Source of the DNA: Adineta steineri
Taxonomy: Eukaryota > Rotifera > Eurotatoria > Adinetida > Adinetidae
Length of the DNA stretch: 64,000 nucleotides
Assembly (NCBI GenBank): GCA_905250115.1
Contig: CAJNOI010000065.1
Span: forward strand, 318,360 to 382,359
Reading direction: 5' to 3'
In this document: piece after piece, positions 24,901 through 38,600 of the stretch
Numbering within the stretch: the stretch's first letter is position 1
How the letters are laid out: each line of letters begins with the position of its first letter
Notes under the pieces: model-generated
What the model saw: only the letters and a program-made list of their open reading frames with translations
What the model was told of the DNA's origin: nothing
Databases searched by the model: none
Position numbers and translations under genes: made by a program

Positions 24901-27900
24901 CCAACATTCTCACTGAGTGATACATAGATTATAAACATTAGTTTGTACTTGAATATATATACATGTTAGTGCGTAGCTATCTTTTCGGGTACTATATAAA
25001 AGACGAAGAAAATACAGTATAAACGCGATTTCTTCAAAAGAATAAAGGTTTACATAAATATATATATTTCTATACTGGTCCAGAAGTCGTTACATGGATG
25101 TTGGTTGACAAACATGCCATATTATGCGTCTTTTCTCATTTAAACTAGTGGTTAACCTTTACAGAAGGCATTGACCAATAGAATTTTGTCGGAAATTGAC
25201 CACTTCTTTGATATAAGATTTTCGATAGCAAGTTGCCGAATATCGCCCTACTGGTCTTCTGACGAGAATCATCGTCATTTCGACACCTTGCTATTGATAT
25301 CCTCTACCAAAGGAACGATCCATGTTTCGACGAATTCCTATTGGGCCCAATAAAACTCAACAGCTTTTCGGCAGGATTTGCTACTCGAATCTGTCGCCAT
25401 CTATCGCTATGATTTGTCAATAGAATTCTATTAATACTACCTCATTTATTTCTTAAAGAAAGTTCAATAAAATAAAAGCATATGAAGTTGCTATGCTTTT
25501 TATAAGGACATTCTTTGTTAAAAGAATCTAAGAATACGCGATACAATAGCAAGCTATGGCATTATTATCCAGGTAAACAACGAAAAAATTGACTATTCTG
25601 TGCGCAAACGGTGTACTTTTTCTCGCATTACAAAAATATCTTTTTTGTCTATAAAAACAAATTTAAAAGTATTTACATGTAAAAAGAAATATTCTTTTGT
25701 TGACACTTTAAGATGTGCGCTTTTCGGGCGTAAAAAATCACTTTCTTTTCTTGTTCGTTTCATTGTGCATTGCGTAGCGAAGTAGGTTGTTTCTATAGAT
25801 AAATACACAATCAATAGAAAGAAAGATCATAGTATCTTTTTAGAAGTCCTGTAAAAGAAAACTAACTAATATCCCGATAGTTTACAAAAAGTATGTCGCT
25901 TAAAATTCTATATGATTTTCGACAATCTTCATTTCTTTATGCCAGAAAGAAACGTTGATAAGCTTTTACTTGTCATAGTACGATTGGATAAATTGGAGAA
26001 GGATTATTAAAGACTTACACAGATTAATACGCTTGCTATGAAATAAGGGCGCCACCAACGTATTCTGACTATTGAAGAGTTCAAAACAAGCAGAGCCGAA
26101 ATAACGACGTACGTTCAACATTACAAATAATAATTGAAGCTTTATTATCTCACATGTGCATCGTTAATTTTAACCACATTGCTGATTAAAATTTTCATAG
26201 ATTTGAATGATATAGGAACATTATCCTATAGAAATTAATATTCAATTCTTAACAATTCGTGAACTACAACTAAACTCACATTAATATTCGACAGACATGA
26301 AAATAGGACACATAAACGTCTCCTATCAACAATAAAAACTTTAATGTATATCTCTCATACTATATTCTTTTTTAATTATACCATTAAACTATATTGAACA
26401 CATTCATGATCAAAAATAGATTTCCTTATCTATGCTTATTTTTCTACAAATATACAACGTCTTAACACATCTAAGTCAACGATTAAAGTTTCTATCAATA
26501 TAAGATACAATTCGAAATATATCTACTTACTTACTAAATACGAGAGATCAAACTACGCGTCTATATCAACGGATATAACTACCATGCAATGTATATGTGC
26601 GTGCATATTCATCTCTATAATGTCATACATGAATGCATTTGGTAAAGTTTGAAACACTGTCAACCATGAATGAAAAAAAAATGAGTACAGTAGAAAAGAT
26701 AAAAGTTTACATTTACTCTTTGTACTTCATTTCATGTGATATAATCAATAGACGTCCATTCTTACATGAGCAACGAATATGAGCAATATTTTATGTATGT
26801 AGACAGTTTTATTTTTCTCATAATTGTACCTAAAAGACATAACAGATATTTAAAAATATATAAATTTTAAACGTTGACTCATTTTTATGTTTAACCATGA
26901 ACAAACAAAAAAAATATAAGAATAGACGAGCAATTCTATTTACAAATAATATATATACATATATAGAAAAAAAAAACTCATTAAAATACTAATATTATCA
27001 AAAATAATTAAACAGACAAAATCAACGAATAAATTATAGCAATTTATCTAATGAGAAATCATTCATATCGGACGTGGGAGAAATGCATTTTTTACCTGTA
27101 TACCTTTAGTTAATAGCAGACAGAGGCCATAATTAACCATTCGAAACGTCATTTCATATAAAAAAAGATAATTCAAATCGTTCTTCATAGTTTCATGCAA
27201 AATTATTTTTTTTAAAAAAATTCAGAAGCTACCTATGACTTTATTTAATATCCATATAAGTATTTAAAAGAAAAAAATGTCCTTAAAAAATCAAAATACA
27301 TTCAATTAATTTAAAGAAATAACATATCTTTTTTTATATCATAATTGATTTTGAAAACAGAATTTCTAATGATGATAATTGAAAACAGCATGTACGTAAA
27401 AAATAACATTCATTAAAAATAATGATTGAAACATTTATTTTGTTTTTTTGAAGAAATACTAATCGATTTTTTCTGCTTAAATATCGATTATTATACATTA
27501 CAATTTATAGAATTTTTTGCTTAAAATTTTAACGAAAAATAGTAATAGATTCAGTTTCATACTGCTACATTCTGGAATGTTAATGTATACAAAAAAAAGA
27601 ATAAAAATATGTTTTTTTTCCCGATACGCAACATTGATTTTTTTATAGCTAGCAATTGTATTCGTTATATGGATTATATTTCGATAAGACTCACGTGCTA
27701 ATAGTAATTTTGTATTCGAGAACGTTTTTATCCATTTACGCAGTATATTTCGGATATTTATTATTCTGACGTTGTACAAAACAAAATATGCAAATTAGAG
27801 AAATTTGTTTTTAATATGGGATCATAAATAAGTATTGATTGTATCTAATTGGTATTGGTAAATAAAGTATGTTGTTTACATGATGTATCCTTGTACAAAA

Positions 27901-29102
27901 AAATGAATCGAACAAGACTGTCTAGCAGACGTGTTATATATGTAAAAGAATAGTAACAATTGGTAATTAATCATTGATATTGTAAGAGTAATTCGAGAAA
28001 TTGCTTCGATTATTTTAGAAAGATGGATTACTCAAGTAACTATATGTTATCGAATTACTTTTATTAGAGTTTCTCAAATATCTGTTTGTAAGAAACAATT
28101 AAAAAGCGAAAATTTTTATCTATTTTTAAACTATCAAAGAAATGTATATTTCTTGCAATTAAACCACGCATAAAAGTATCTATAAATGAGAAACGTTTCA
28201 ATTAAATAATTCTGACGATAATTACATTTTTGTTTTCATTTGATAGAATGAATCGATCAATATTTCACAAGAAAATATTATTATCAAGTAATAATTATAT
28301 TTATCGGATACTAACCTACAGATTTCTTAAAAATGAATATTATCTATAATTAATTTCGACACATTCAGATCATATCACAGTGAGAGCACACGGGAAGCAT
28401 AAGAATTATTTTAATATATATGTTTTGTGCTAACAAACAATTACATGGAAAATTAGCGAAAGATTTATGTATCTTGACTGAAATCAAGTTTACGAGAAAA
28501 GAGATGAATTTATCCGTTTGTTCTAAACTGAATTCGAAAGTCAATCATTCTTCTAATCGAATTTTATGATGGTTTTACAAAGTCTCAGTTGATTTTTGAA
28601 TCTCTATAAATACTTTGAAAAATATCAATATACTTACACCATCAATTGAAGTTTGTGAAAGTGAAGTATCACCAGATGAGTATTTTCAATAATTAAAAAT
28701 ATTCAGATGGAATTATTTAATTTAGCACGCTATTATCTTTACTTGTGCATAATATGATACTAAAGACGGTAAATCATTCATTGAAACTGATTTTCATTAT
28801 TTTGAATATAATCATAAACACTATGTGGTCTTTATGTTAATTTTCGTGACGAAGAAAATGATATACTCGTTAATTTTTGACATTGTGTGTGTTAATAGAT
28901 ATAATAATCCATTCATGAAATATTTGGATGTACTCAATTGCATGACAATAGCAATTTTATTCCTGATTACTTTCCTTAAAACATGTCATTATTATTATGA
29001 ATTATAAAAACAAAGCTTATTATTATCTTAAATTAATATGAAACTATATTACAATTACATTTATCTCAGTACAAAAATTGAAGCCTATGCTAGCATATCA
29101 AT
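18980..29102. other. 10-kb region with no supportable gene
   Basis: The region lies between the 5' end of the 962-aa gene and the 3' end of the CD225 gene. All open frames are under about 95 codons, lack recognisable domains and have no matching splice partners. Base composition is AT-rich throughout, with one less AT-rich island at about 25170-25440 whose frames are interrupted. I see no rRNA or confident tRNA. It may hold regulatory DNA, untranslated exons or unrecognised non-coding RNA. Confidence 0.5.
21204..21233. repeat. GATGC/GATGT pentamer tandem repeat
   Basis: Three GATGC-type units are followed by three GATGT-type units, a short minisatellite where the unit has changed by one base. 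It stands out against the AT-rich flanks. Confidence 0.75.
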
Positions 29103-30699
29103 CTAAATATAGTCTGTATCTTTTATTAGTGGTCGATATGTTCGATAATTAGTTAGAGATTGTCTAGTAATAATTGATCGATTGATTAAATATTGATAAG
29201 TAAAGTAAGTGAAAAGTGTAAAAAGAAGAAGAAATGATAAACAGATAGACAATAGAGATATCCAATAAACAGCATTGCCAAATTTCCTCGACAAATCTCG
29301 ATCTTGTTGACCACATAGAGACCATATACTTAAAATCATAGCAACGATACCTAAAACACGTGAAAAATATATTGTACGAATTCTATTAGCTACAGTTTTG
29401 ATCGGATCTCGAAGTATTTTCATTTACCAACAGGTGGAAATATTAATAAAGCGAGTAGAGCAAGACCGATATGTGATTTAAGTGGCCGTTCTTGTTCAAT
29501 ATAACGTTGTTCTTGTACAAAATTTGCTTGATTATTATTCATCGGTAACATTTGATCGTATTCAAGTACTGCGCAACAAGAGAAGAATATTAAATTTTCA
29601 CTTATCATTAAAACTCACAAAATTCTCTTGACCCAGTATGATATAATCTTTCTCGCCAAATACAATTTAAAGTCGATGGTAATTTCGTCATAGTTTTTCT
29701 CCATACATCAAATAAACTCCATCGATGTCGTAAATTTTTCATATGTACATTTTCTTGATATTCAAGTAAACTACGTTTAACATTATCTTCATCGGAACTA
29801 ATACTTTCCATAGATTCATCATTTTCCATTTCATTTATAGAAGAATATAAAGATATTTTACTTTTATTTTCATATTGACTAATAATATGTGCACTTTGAA
29901 TATAATTATTACTAAATGATAAATGATTTGTTTTAATCGGTAATGGAGATGAATAGGATTTTTCTAATGGTTTAATAGAATTTAATGATGGATATTCAAT
30001 ATCAATAATTGCGGCTTCTTGTTGTTGTTCTGATGCTGATTTTAGTGATAATTTACTATGCGTAAGAGAATTAGGCTTTTTTAAACATGATTCAGATTTT
30101 ATAGATATATTCAATGGTGAATTTCGGTTATTAGCTGTTGATTCTAAAGGTATTTTTATTAATGAATTATTTGTTCGTTTTATAATATTTTTTAAAAATG
30201 ATTGATGAATAGGTTCAGAACTTAACGATGAATACAAATAATGTTCGATTGATTTTGTAGTAAAATTATCAACGGATCGTGTAATTAATAATCGGTTATG
30301 TGTATGAGATTCTGTTTGATGATATAGATTATATTCTTGAATAATTTCTTTGGAAAAATGATTTATATTTAATAAATTACTTAGAATTGAATATTTTCTT
30401 TGTTGATATTTTTGTATTTCTGATTTATTACACATTTCTCTTAGTACATTCATAAATTCATTATGAAGTTCTTCAATTCGTGGTGATGATAGGGAAGATA
30501 TTAATGGTAAGTTCGCAGTTGATATATGTTTTTTCTTATACCATATAAAGTTTTTTATAAAAGAAAAACGAAATTTTTTTTTGAAATTTTTTATATTATG
30601 AGTTTGAATTGATAGATCATGATTTGATAATTTCTTTCGAGAATGATGAGATGATCGTTTCAATATAATTGTTTTCTGTAATTTTCGATTAAATTTCAT
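29103..30699 (-). CDS. CD225/dispanin-type two-pass membrane protein with long N-terminal extension
   Basis: Exons 30699-29619, 29568-29428 and 29350-29103 join in phase 1 twice to give 489 residues. After the second splice the sequence reads HIGLALLALLIFPPVGIVAM followed by ILSIWSLC. A short polar loop with DRDLSRKFGNA and a second hydrophobic helix (about 435-458) come next. This is the helix, P-x-G-I-V-A, basic loop, helix layout of CD225 (dispanin, IFITM-like) proteins, which sit in plasma or endosomal membranes. The usual conserved GD before the second helix is replaced by QDRD. The first 360 residues are Ser/Asn/Lys-rich with no known domain, far longer than the short cytosolic tails of typical dispanins. 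An acceptor at 30744 leaves the frame open upstream of the ATG, so a further 5' exon is possible. Confidence 0.7.
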
Positions 30700-30828
30700 T
30701 ACTTGATTTTTGTAGTAATAAGGAAAGAGCGCGATTATATCTCCTGTAAAACAAAACCAATTGAATAATTATTCATGGATAAAATCACTTCTGGTATTGT
30801 AAATATTTATATTGAGCCATTCTAAAGA

Positions 30829-30945
30829 TCTTCAATGTTTTATCTAGTGAGTGAGCGGGGTTTACCCTAAAAATAAGACTTACGCAAAGCACTAATATGA
30901 AGCACCCACTCGGAATGTTCATTTCCCGCACCTGAAAAAAGAAAC
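30829..30945. repeat. Dispersed repeat family, copy 1
   Basis: About 115 bases align along their whole length with 61570-61690. Both share TGTTTTAT-TAG-GAGTG-GCGG, then AGACTTA-CAAAGC, and a closing CGC-CACC-GAAAAA. Shorter pieces of the same end occur at 45379-45413 and 59181-59201. This is a multicopy element of unknown class, lying just 5' of the CD225 gene. Confidence 0.65.
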
Positions 30946-31373
30946 CTGGATGAAAGACTGAAAATCTTCAATAACCACAAAATCAGCATCGATCAGACTG
31001 ATAATTCTTGCAAAATTCAGTGTTATTATTTAGTTTTCTAGACCGATATATATGTTTTAAAATTCAGGCCAATCTCTATAATAGTTTGTTCGAAATGTAA
31101 TCAAGTTCATTGAAATTTAGCAAAATGATTTACCTATAAATTCCCTAGTATTTAAAGGCAATAAAATCTGAGTCTATTGTAAATACTCCTTATTAAATTT
31201 GTATAAAGAAATTCATCTTTAGCTAATCAAAAAGCGTAATTTTATTTAACAAGATCATTATGAAAAATACACAATGCTCCATAACTTCAAATACATATTT
31301 TATAATATCACTATTAGTAGAAATCATTAATCAATCTAATGCAAATATGATACATAGAAACTTATTCAATCGC

Positions 31374-32190
31374 TTATATAATTGAATGATCATCTAATCC
31401 AAAGAAATTGTTATTTACAATATGACGAATACATTGAAGTACCATATTACGTTCACGACGAATATCAGGTGCTAAAAGCTTTTAAAAAAAACAATATAAA
31501 TTAACGAAAAATTAAATCTATGATCTATTTACACGTTCCAATAATGTTGCATTCTTATGTTTATGATTAGTCATAGTAGTTGTTATGATCGGTGTAGTTG
31601 ATTCAGTCTATAACAATAGTAGTTCAAATGAAAAATTCTCCTTGATTATACCTCAATATTTTTATTTGGAATTGTTTTACGTTCTTTCATTCGTCTATGT
31701 AAATCAAAAACAAGATAAATTAATTGATCGAAGTTTATAATGTTATCAATACTAACCCAAATTGTCGAGTTTCTAATATATCACCACGTTCTTGTCGTTC
31801 TTCATCTGTTTTCATTTTTTTATTAATATTATCTGCTGTTGGAAAATTTCTATAAAGAACAAAATCATTTATCTAATGTTCTAATCACATCGTATGAAAT
31901 TATACTTCCTACGTTCAGCAATATATCGAGCTGTATCATCTGCTGTTGAAATCGCATTTGTTTGACTAGATACATTATTAATTTTATGAGTCTATAAACT
32001 AAATTTCAATCATAAACTATAATATAAACATCAACATACTGGAACATGACTACGTAAATGTTCGTGATAAGCTTTTTGATTAGAAAAACTTTTAGTACAT
32101 CTCGTACATCGAAATACTTGTTTCTATAATACAAAATTAACATAAACAACTACTTTTTATTTCGAATTATTTTACTTGTGAATTCGACAT
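31374..32190 (-). CDS. NUFIP1: NUFIP1 homologue (box C/D snoRNP assembly zinc-finger protein), compact form
   Basis: Seven small exons (32190-32176, 32123-32040, 31991-31906, 31849-31757, 31694-31652, 31607-31533, 31478-31374) join in perfect phase to 166 residues. Introns are about 40-55 bases. Features in order are a C2H2 finger (CTRCTKSFSNQKAYHEHLRS then H; C-x2-C-x12-H-x3-H), the NUFIP motif YIAERRKNFPTADNI with ERGDILETRQFGRMKERK, and a C-terminal block TLLERLLAPDIRRERNMVLQ followed by CIRHIVNNNFF. The last block closely resembles the end of vertebrate NUFIP1. NUFIP1 works with the R2TP/HSP90 machinery in assembling snoRNPs and binds RNA. At 166 residues the protein is about one third of human length, keeping the conserved blocks and little else. 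None of the exons forms a long open frame alone. Confidence 0.9.
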
Positions 32191-32688
32191 AATTTTTATA
32201 TAGTATGAAATCAAACAATCGATATTTTAATCTTAGAGTAGGAAATAGAATCGAAATTTAGATTAAACAATCGCTTATTCTTCACAAGATTTATTAGTTT
32301 TCAATTTTTATTATTACTATTTTACGCTTTCGTGTGTATCTTCAAGGAGTACAATTATCATTTACGGAAAATTGACAAATGCGATTCGATTTTTATCGAA
32401 CTAATACGAAATTTTTTCTATTCGTTTAAAAATCCATTACTTGTTAACCACTCTCAAATGACTGCTCAATTTTAAATTAATTTCCTAATTCTTTTTTTCT
32501 ATACATATTCTTAAGAAATCTAATATTTACATTTATTAATATTTATATTGCAAAATTTGTCGCTAGTATCGTTAAAAAATATTTTAATTGGATAATGTGA
32601 AATTTCACCTTCGCTGTTCTTTCTTTCGTTTTTTTTTCTTCGATAGCTTCAAAACAAATCATTATTCTACCTTTCAGATTACAAGAAA
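32191..32688. promoter_or_regulatory. Shared divergent promoter region, NUFIP1 and NUP210
   Basis: The two start codons point away from each other and are 498 bases apart, so the two transcription starts must share this interval. It is AT-rich with no coding frame. I see no convincing TATA box at a fixed distance, so the promoter call rests on gene orientation. Confidence 0.5.
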
Positions 32689-35600
32689 ATGGGATGGTTT
32701 CGATATTTACTTGGTTTTCTGCTAGTTCATTTAACTTTAGCTGCTATTCGTATGAGTCAACCAAAAATTTTGCTACCATTTCATCCACGACATGAAACAA
32801 ATTTTACATTAGAAGCAACGGATGGTTGTTTTCTTTGGTCATCATCACGTCCAGATCTTGTTCGTATTGATCCATTAGAACCATTTTCGATAAAAAATGG
32901 TGAAAAATGTTCACTCCATGCGAATGTTATAGCACATACAAAACAATCCTTACGTGCAAGTGCAACAGTTTATGCTCGAGATGTTTTGACTGGACAATCA
33001 GTTCGATGTGATGTTATTATTGATAAAATTCAAACTATTGAAATTGTTTATACAACAACACGATTATATTTAGAAGATGCACCGGAATTATTTAAACTTC
33101 GTGCACATGATCAACATGGATCAACATTTTCATCGATAGAACATTTTTCTTATGAATGGAGATTATTAAATGCTGCTATTGTTGATGATCAAAGTATGTT
33201 ATAAGCAAATATTCTTTGAGTCGTACAAAACTATATCTGTTATTTTATCTTAGGTGTTAAAAAATCAACAAGTACAACACTTGATGCAACTAAAGTCATT
33301 CGTATACTTCGTTTAACTGATTCATCTTATGAAATGAGTGAAACAGTTCGAAATCTTGAATCGCATGGTTCATTATCATATGAAATTCTTCTTGAAGGTC
33401 TTCGTACGGGATCAGCATTTGTACAAGCTGAAATTATTGATAATGATCTTTATCATGGTATTCGAACAAAACCTGTTCGTTTATCTGTTTCAGCTAATGT
33501 TCAATTTTATCCATCAACAGATGTTTATTTACTACCATATTCACGTTTAGCATTTCGTCTCTATCAAATAAAACGACAAGAATCAACGGATATAACTGAT
33601 TTACCATCAACACGCATTCTCTATGAAGTTAAATTAATTAATAATGATGCTGGATATTTAGATGATCAAACACTTCTATTTACTGCAACAGATCATCCTG
33701 ATGAACAATCACGTGTTGAATTAATTGATCGTAATATGAAAGCAATTGATAATGATACATATGAACCAACATCACTTATGATACGTATTGTTAATATTGG
33801 TTATTTATCAGCTATAACAAATTCTACACGACCATGGATATTTCAAGTTGGTACATATTATCTTATTACTGTTGAGATGTTTGATGTTAATGGTAGAAAA
33901 ATTTATCCAACTGATAATATAGATTTATCAGCATCAATTCCAAGTGAACATCATAAAACTTGTTTAAAATTAAAATCTTTATATCAAAATGGTACACAAT
34001 ATATTCTTCGACCAAATTGTCAAGGAAGATTTGAATTAGAATTTCATCTTAATGGAATGAAACATAATGATATTATGGAAATGCCAATTACAGCATCAAC
34101 AAAACAATGGTTTGAAGTTTATTTACCTTTATCAGCACAACCGAAACATGTACTTTTACCAGAAAAAACAGCAGCTAAAGATATAAAAACACCCTATTGT
34201 CCAATTAAAGTATTGGGTGGTAGTGGAGATTATACTTTTACATCAAGAGATACAAGTGTGGGTAAGTTTTCAAACAAAAAATGACTGATAATATACGATT
34301 TACACCAGGGGCGTACTGAGATGTCGCGGGCAGGATGGGAGTGTTACGCCCCGCACGCCTCCCGTTCGGTACTAGGGACCTGCAGAGTCAACTTTTTTGG
34401 CTTCAAAACTCGACTCCAACTCTGAGAATTTTTATTTTTTAACTCTGACTCCAAAAAAACTCCGACATTTCATTAACGAAAATAGCTACTTCTAGGAACC
34501 TGTGGAACCAACTTTTTTGATCCTGAAATCCGACTCCGACTCCGGTGGAATCATAATCGGATTTCAGAGTACTCCGCAGTTCCCTACTCGGTACGCTCCT
34601 GATTTACACGTAGCTAAAGATAAACTTCAAATCGAGATACTATTTATTTGTTGCCGAATCATTACTATCCTAATTTTCTTTCTTTTAGTTACTGTTTCTT
34701 CAACCGGTGATTTAATGGAACAGACATCTTTAAATTCCACAACAATTGATATATTTGATAAGAAATCTCCTGAATTAAATGCTACAGTTTCAGTTCAAGT
34801 TGTTCAACCAGATGAATTTCATTTATTTGCATGTCCCGTTGAAACAGAATTAAATTCATTACTTTATTTACCAATACAATTATTCTATAAAAAACAAGCA
34901 CTTACATGTTGTTCACATCTTAATTTTGATATATTTATTGATAATAATATATTTCAATATCAAGGTATTATTCCATCAAATGAACATACAAATCAATCAT
35001 GTGCACTTCTCATTTTTAAACCACTTAAAATTGGTTCAACAAATATTCGAGTTAATCTTAAAAAATCGAATCTACAACAAACCATACAATTAAGTGCCTA
35101 TGAAAATTTACATATTAATCGTAATCAATTATTATTAACAACAAAATCTCGATATACCCTACAATTATCTCATGGTCCAACACATATTCATGATCAAGAA
35201 TCAATAAAATATGATATAACACCAATTGATCATCATGTTGAATTCAAACAAGACTCAACAAATCCAAATTTATTACATATTAAATGTGTTAAACCTATTC
35301 AACATGGACAATATCATATAACAAAACAAAATCTTGTCAGTAAACAAAATCTTTGTCCAATACAATCAACAATATCTATTGATATAACATGTCAATCAAC
35401 AATTCATTCACTTTCATTTGAACCCATACTTAATTCACAATGTCCATTATCAAATCGTGATTATATAATAACTTATTTTGATGAAATTTTACCGGTAAAA
35501 ATCATTGCTTATAATGAAAATCAAATTCCATTTGATAATTTTACTTCATTAAAACTTGATTGTTCAATAAAATCAAACGAAGATCTTGCTGATCTTCGTT

Positions 35601-38600
35601 TAAATAATCCATTAGAAATCATTCCAAAACAAAAGCCTGGTAAAATTTTACTTCAATGTTCTATTGATAAAATAGAACAACAAATTGAAATTGAATTTAT
35701 TTCCAATATACAATTATTAAATTCTGTTAAATTAATTTATATTAATGAATCATTATCACCATTAGAAATTTCCGGTGGTTCAGGTTATTTTAAATTTCAA
35801 ACAAATGAATTAGCAACTAATCCATTAATACATTTAATTATAACAGAAGATAAACCACGATTAGTTTATATTAAACCATTAAATTTTGGACACACAACAT
35901 TAATGATTATTGATCAATGTTTACCATCATCAAAGAAAAAACTCGATGTTATTATATCTGATATAGATCATTTGAAAATATTTGGTCGTAGTCGATTAGA
36001 ATTAAATACAACGTCATTGGTTTATGTTCAAGCTATGGATATAGATGGAAATTTATTTAATTTAACAAATATTTATCATTTAATCAATATAGTTATTGAA
36101 CAAAGTCGAAAACCAAATATTTTATTTATTGAATATGAACCGAAATCAAATATTGATCATCAAACCATTGCATATAGAATTCATACATTAGATATTGGAC
36201 GAACAAATTTAAGATTTCATACAATTCATATTAAAAGTAATTTAATTGAATTTGAAGTCTATGAAAAATTACGTATTGAACCACGTGAATTAAATGTTTT
36301 ACCATTATCAACAATTCAATTAAAAATTATTGGTGGTTCACAATTATCAGGAACAACAATTGAATGGTTAACAAATGATACAAATATTGTAGATTTAGAA
36401 ACAAATAATATTTTTAAAACTAAACATATTGGTCATGCAGTTATTCATGCGAAATCAATTGGAATCGATCCACTTTTAGGAGAGGTAAGATTTATAAAGC
36501 GAAAGAAATGAGCTTTTATAGAAAGGGTACCTCCGCATAGATATGTGCCAGTTCCAGTAGACTGGGTGTCCAGTCCGCGTGGTACTCAGTTCATCAGTCA
36601 GGACTGGAACTAGTGCATACCTACCTCCGCATAATGGGCGATGTAAAAAAGTCCCGTAGGCTTTACGTTTATATCGATTGGATCCTGAGTATTTTATTCA
36701 AGAATCAATCCACTATATATATGATCAGAAAACCACAAGATAGACAGAGAGAGAAGATCGTATACAGAGCAGAACTGGAACCGATCAATTTTTTTCGGCC
36801 GGCTAGTCGGCATTCTTGATCTGAGCGATAAAAATCGGTCAGTTCAGTTTCACACATGCGATGAGAAAGCGAGAGCCCACAGTTCAGACTTAGAGGTTTA
36901 ATGATGACTATAAATTTGTCAGTTAACAGCGTTTAGGTTCGTACCTGTTGATCATTGAAGTCATGAAAATTAATAAAAACGAGCAAAATACACTAACTTA
37001 GTTTTTACACTCTAAAATTTGATAAGAAACTGATCTACGCCGGTCTGGAAATTCCAACCGAACCAGCTGATCCAGTTCTAACTCTGCTACAGAGATCAAA
37101 AGACACAGGCAGAGATAAAATATATATGAGAAGAATGGTGATGACGATATGATCTTAAGAAAGATGAAGATTAAAATATGCCTAACTAAGGGAGACTCTA
37201 TCGCGCTATAAAGAGCTGTTTATTTTATTATGATTATATGATGAATTATTCATTGAATTACTTTTGTTAATATAACTTGTAAAAACATGTTTATTATTAA
37301 TTAATTCATTTTATTCTTTGATTTTAGTCTGTAGTTTATGGTGAAGATTTCTGTTCAATTAATGTTGTTCAAATTCATTCTATTCGTCTTCATATACCAA
37401 CAACTGAAGTTCTACCAAATAAATTTGTTCCATTAACTGTTCTACCATATGATCATAAGAAAAATCCAATAGTGATAACGGATGTTTTTCTTCATTCTCT
37501 TGTTTTTACATGGTCATTAACAAATACTCATCTAGCACAATTTCGTCCAATTATTGGTAATATATCATCATATACTCGAACATTCGTAACAAATATTGAA
37601 ACATTAAATACTGGTCGTGTTACTATTGATGTTCGTTTATCAACAAATTCAAAAAATTTAAATAAATTATTATTAAAATCTTCACATGAAATATCAAATT
37701 CAATTGAATTAAATATTCTTGAACCATTTTATTTAAATCATTTTGATGAAACACGTACAATATTACTTGGACCCAATTCTCGTTTAAATTTATATCATAT
37801 ACCAAATGATATTACACTTGAATTATTATCATCATCAAAAAATATTCATTTTGATGCAGAAAGTAAAACACTCGTAACAGATCAAAATCAATATGGTGAA
37901 GCTGTTCTATATATGAAATATCGTGGAATCAAACAAGAAAAAAAATCTCTTAGTTCATCAATTGTTGGTGCTTATCTTGTACAAGTTAAACCAATCCATT
38001 ATATACTTTTACAAAGTTATTTACCTCAAGAAACTTCAGCTTTATTTTCTTCAATACCAGTGGATTATAAACTTCCATTAACGGTTTCTTATCATGATGA
38101 ATTAGGCAGACGGTAAGATTTATTATACTAATCTATTCAACTCCTTGTAGAAGAAACGTAGTCAGTCATTGATCGATTTCTTACAAGACAAGTTTTATCT
38201 AAGATATTTTCTTTCATATTAGTAATCTTTTATTTTTATTTTTCTATAGTTTTGATGCAACATCAATTTCTCTTAATACATATTCTTATCGTCATGATAT
38301 GATCTCGACTAATTCAAATAATACTCAAACATATGAAATTGTTTCATTGAAAAATGGTTCAAATATTCTTGTTTTTGATGGTGGTTTAGAAAATTTACGT
38401 GCTTATTTACCCGTACAATCAAATAGTGGTTTTGTTCTACCAAAAACATCAATATCTCCATTAAAACAAACATATTATATTGGTGATATTGTATGTTTTG
38501 AATCAAATTTAAATAATGATGAAAATAATAAAGATCGTTGGACTGGTGATGATGGAATGTATGTTGATTCAAAATATGGTATTGGACAAATGATTATTGA

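Noticed and set aside
29390-29427. A 38-base intron in the CD225 gene ending at CTGTAG
   Set aside because: The longer 77-base intron ending at 29351 restores the CD225 motif FPPVGIVAM, while the short one breaks it and would be unusually small.
34502-34688. Open frame continuing NUP210 exon 3 upstream from 34502
   Set aside because: The first part is the right end of the hAT-like element. The acceptor at 34687-34688 gives the correct phase with the exon 2 donor at 34261.
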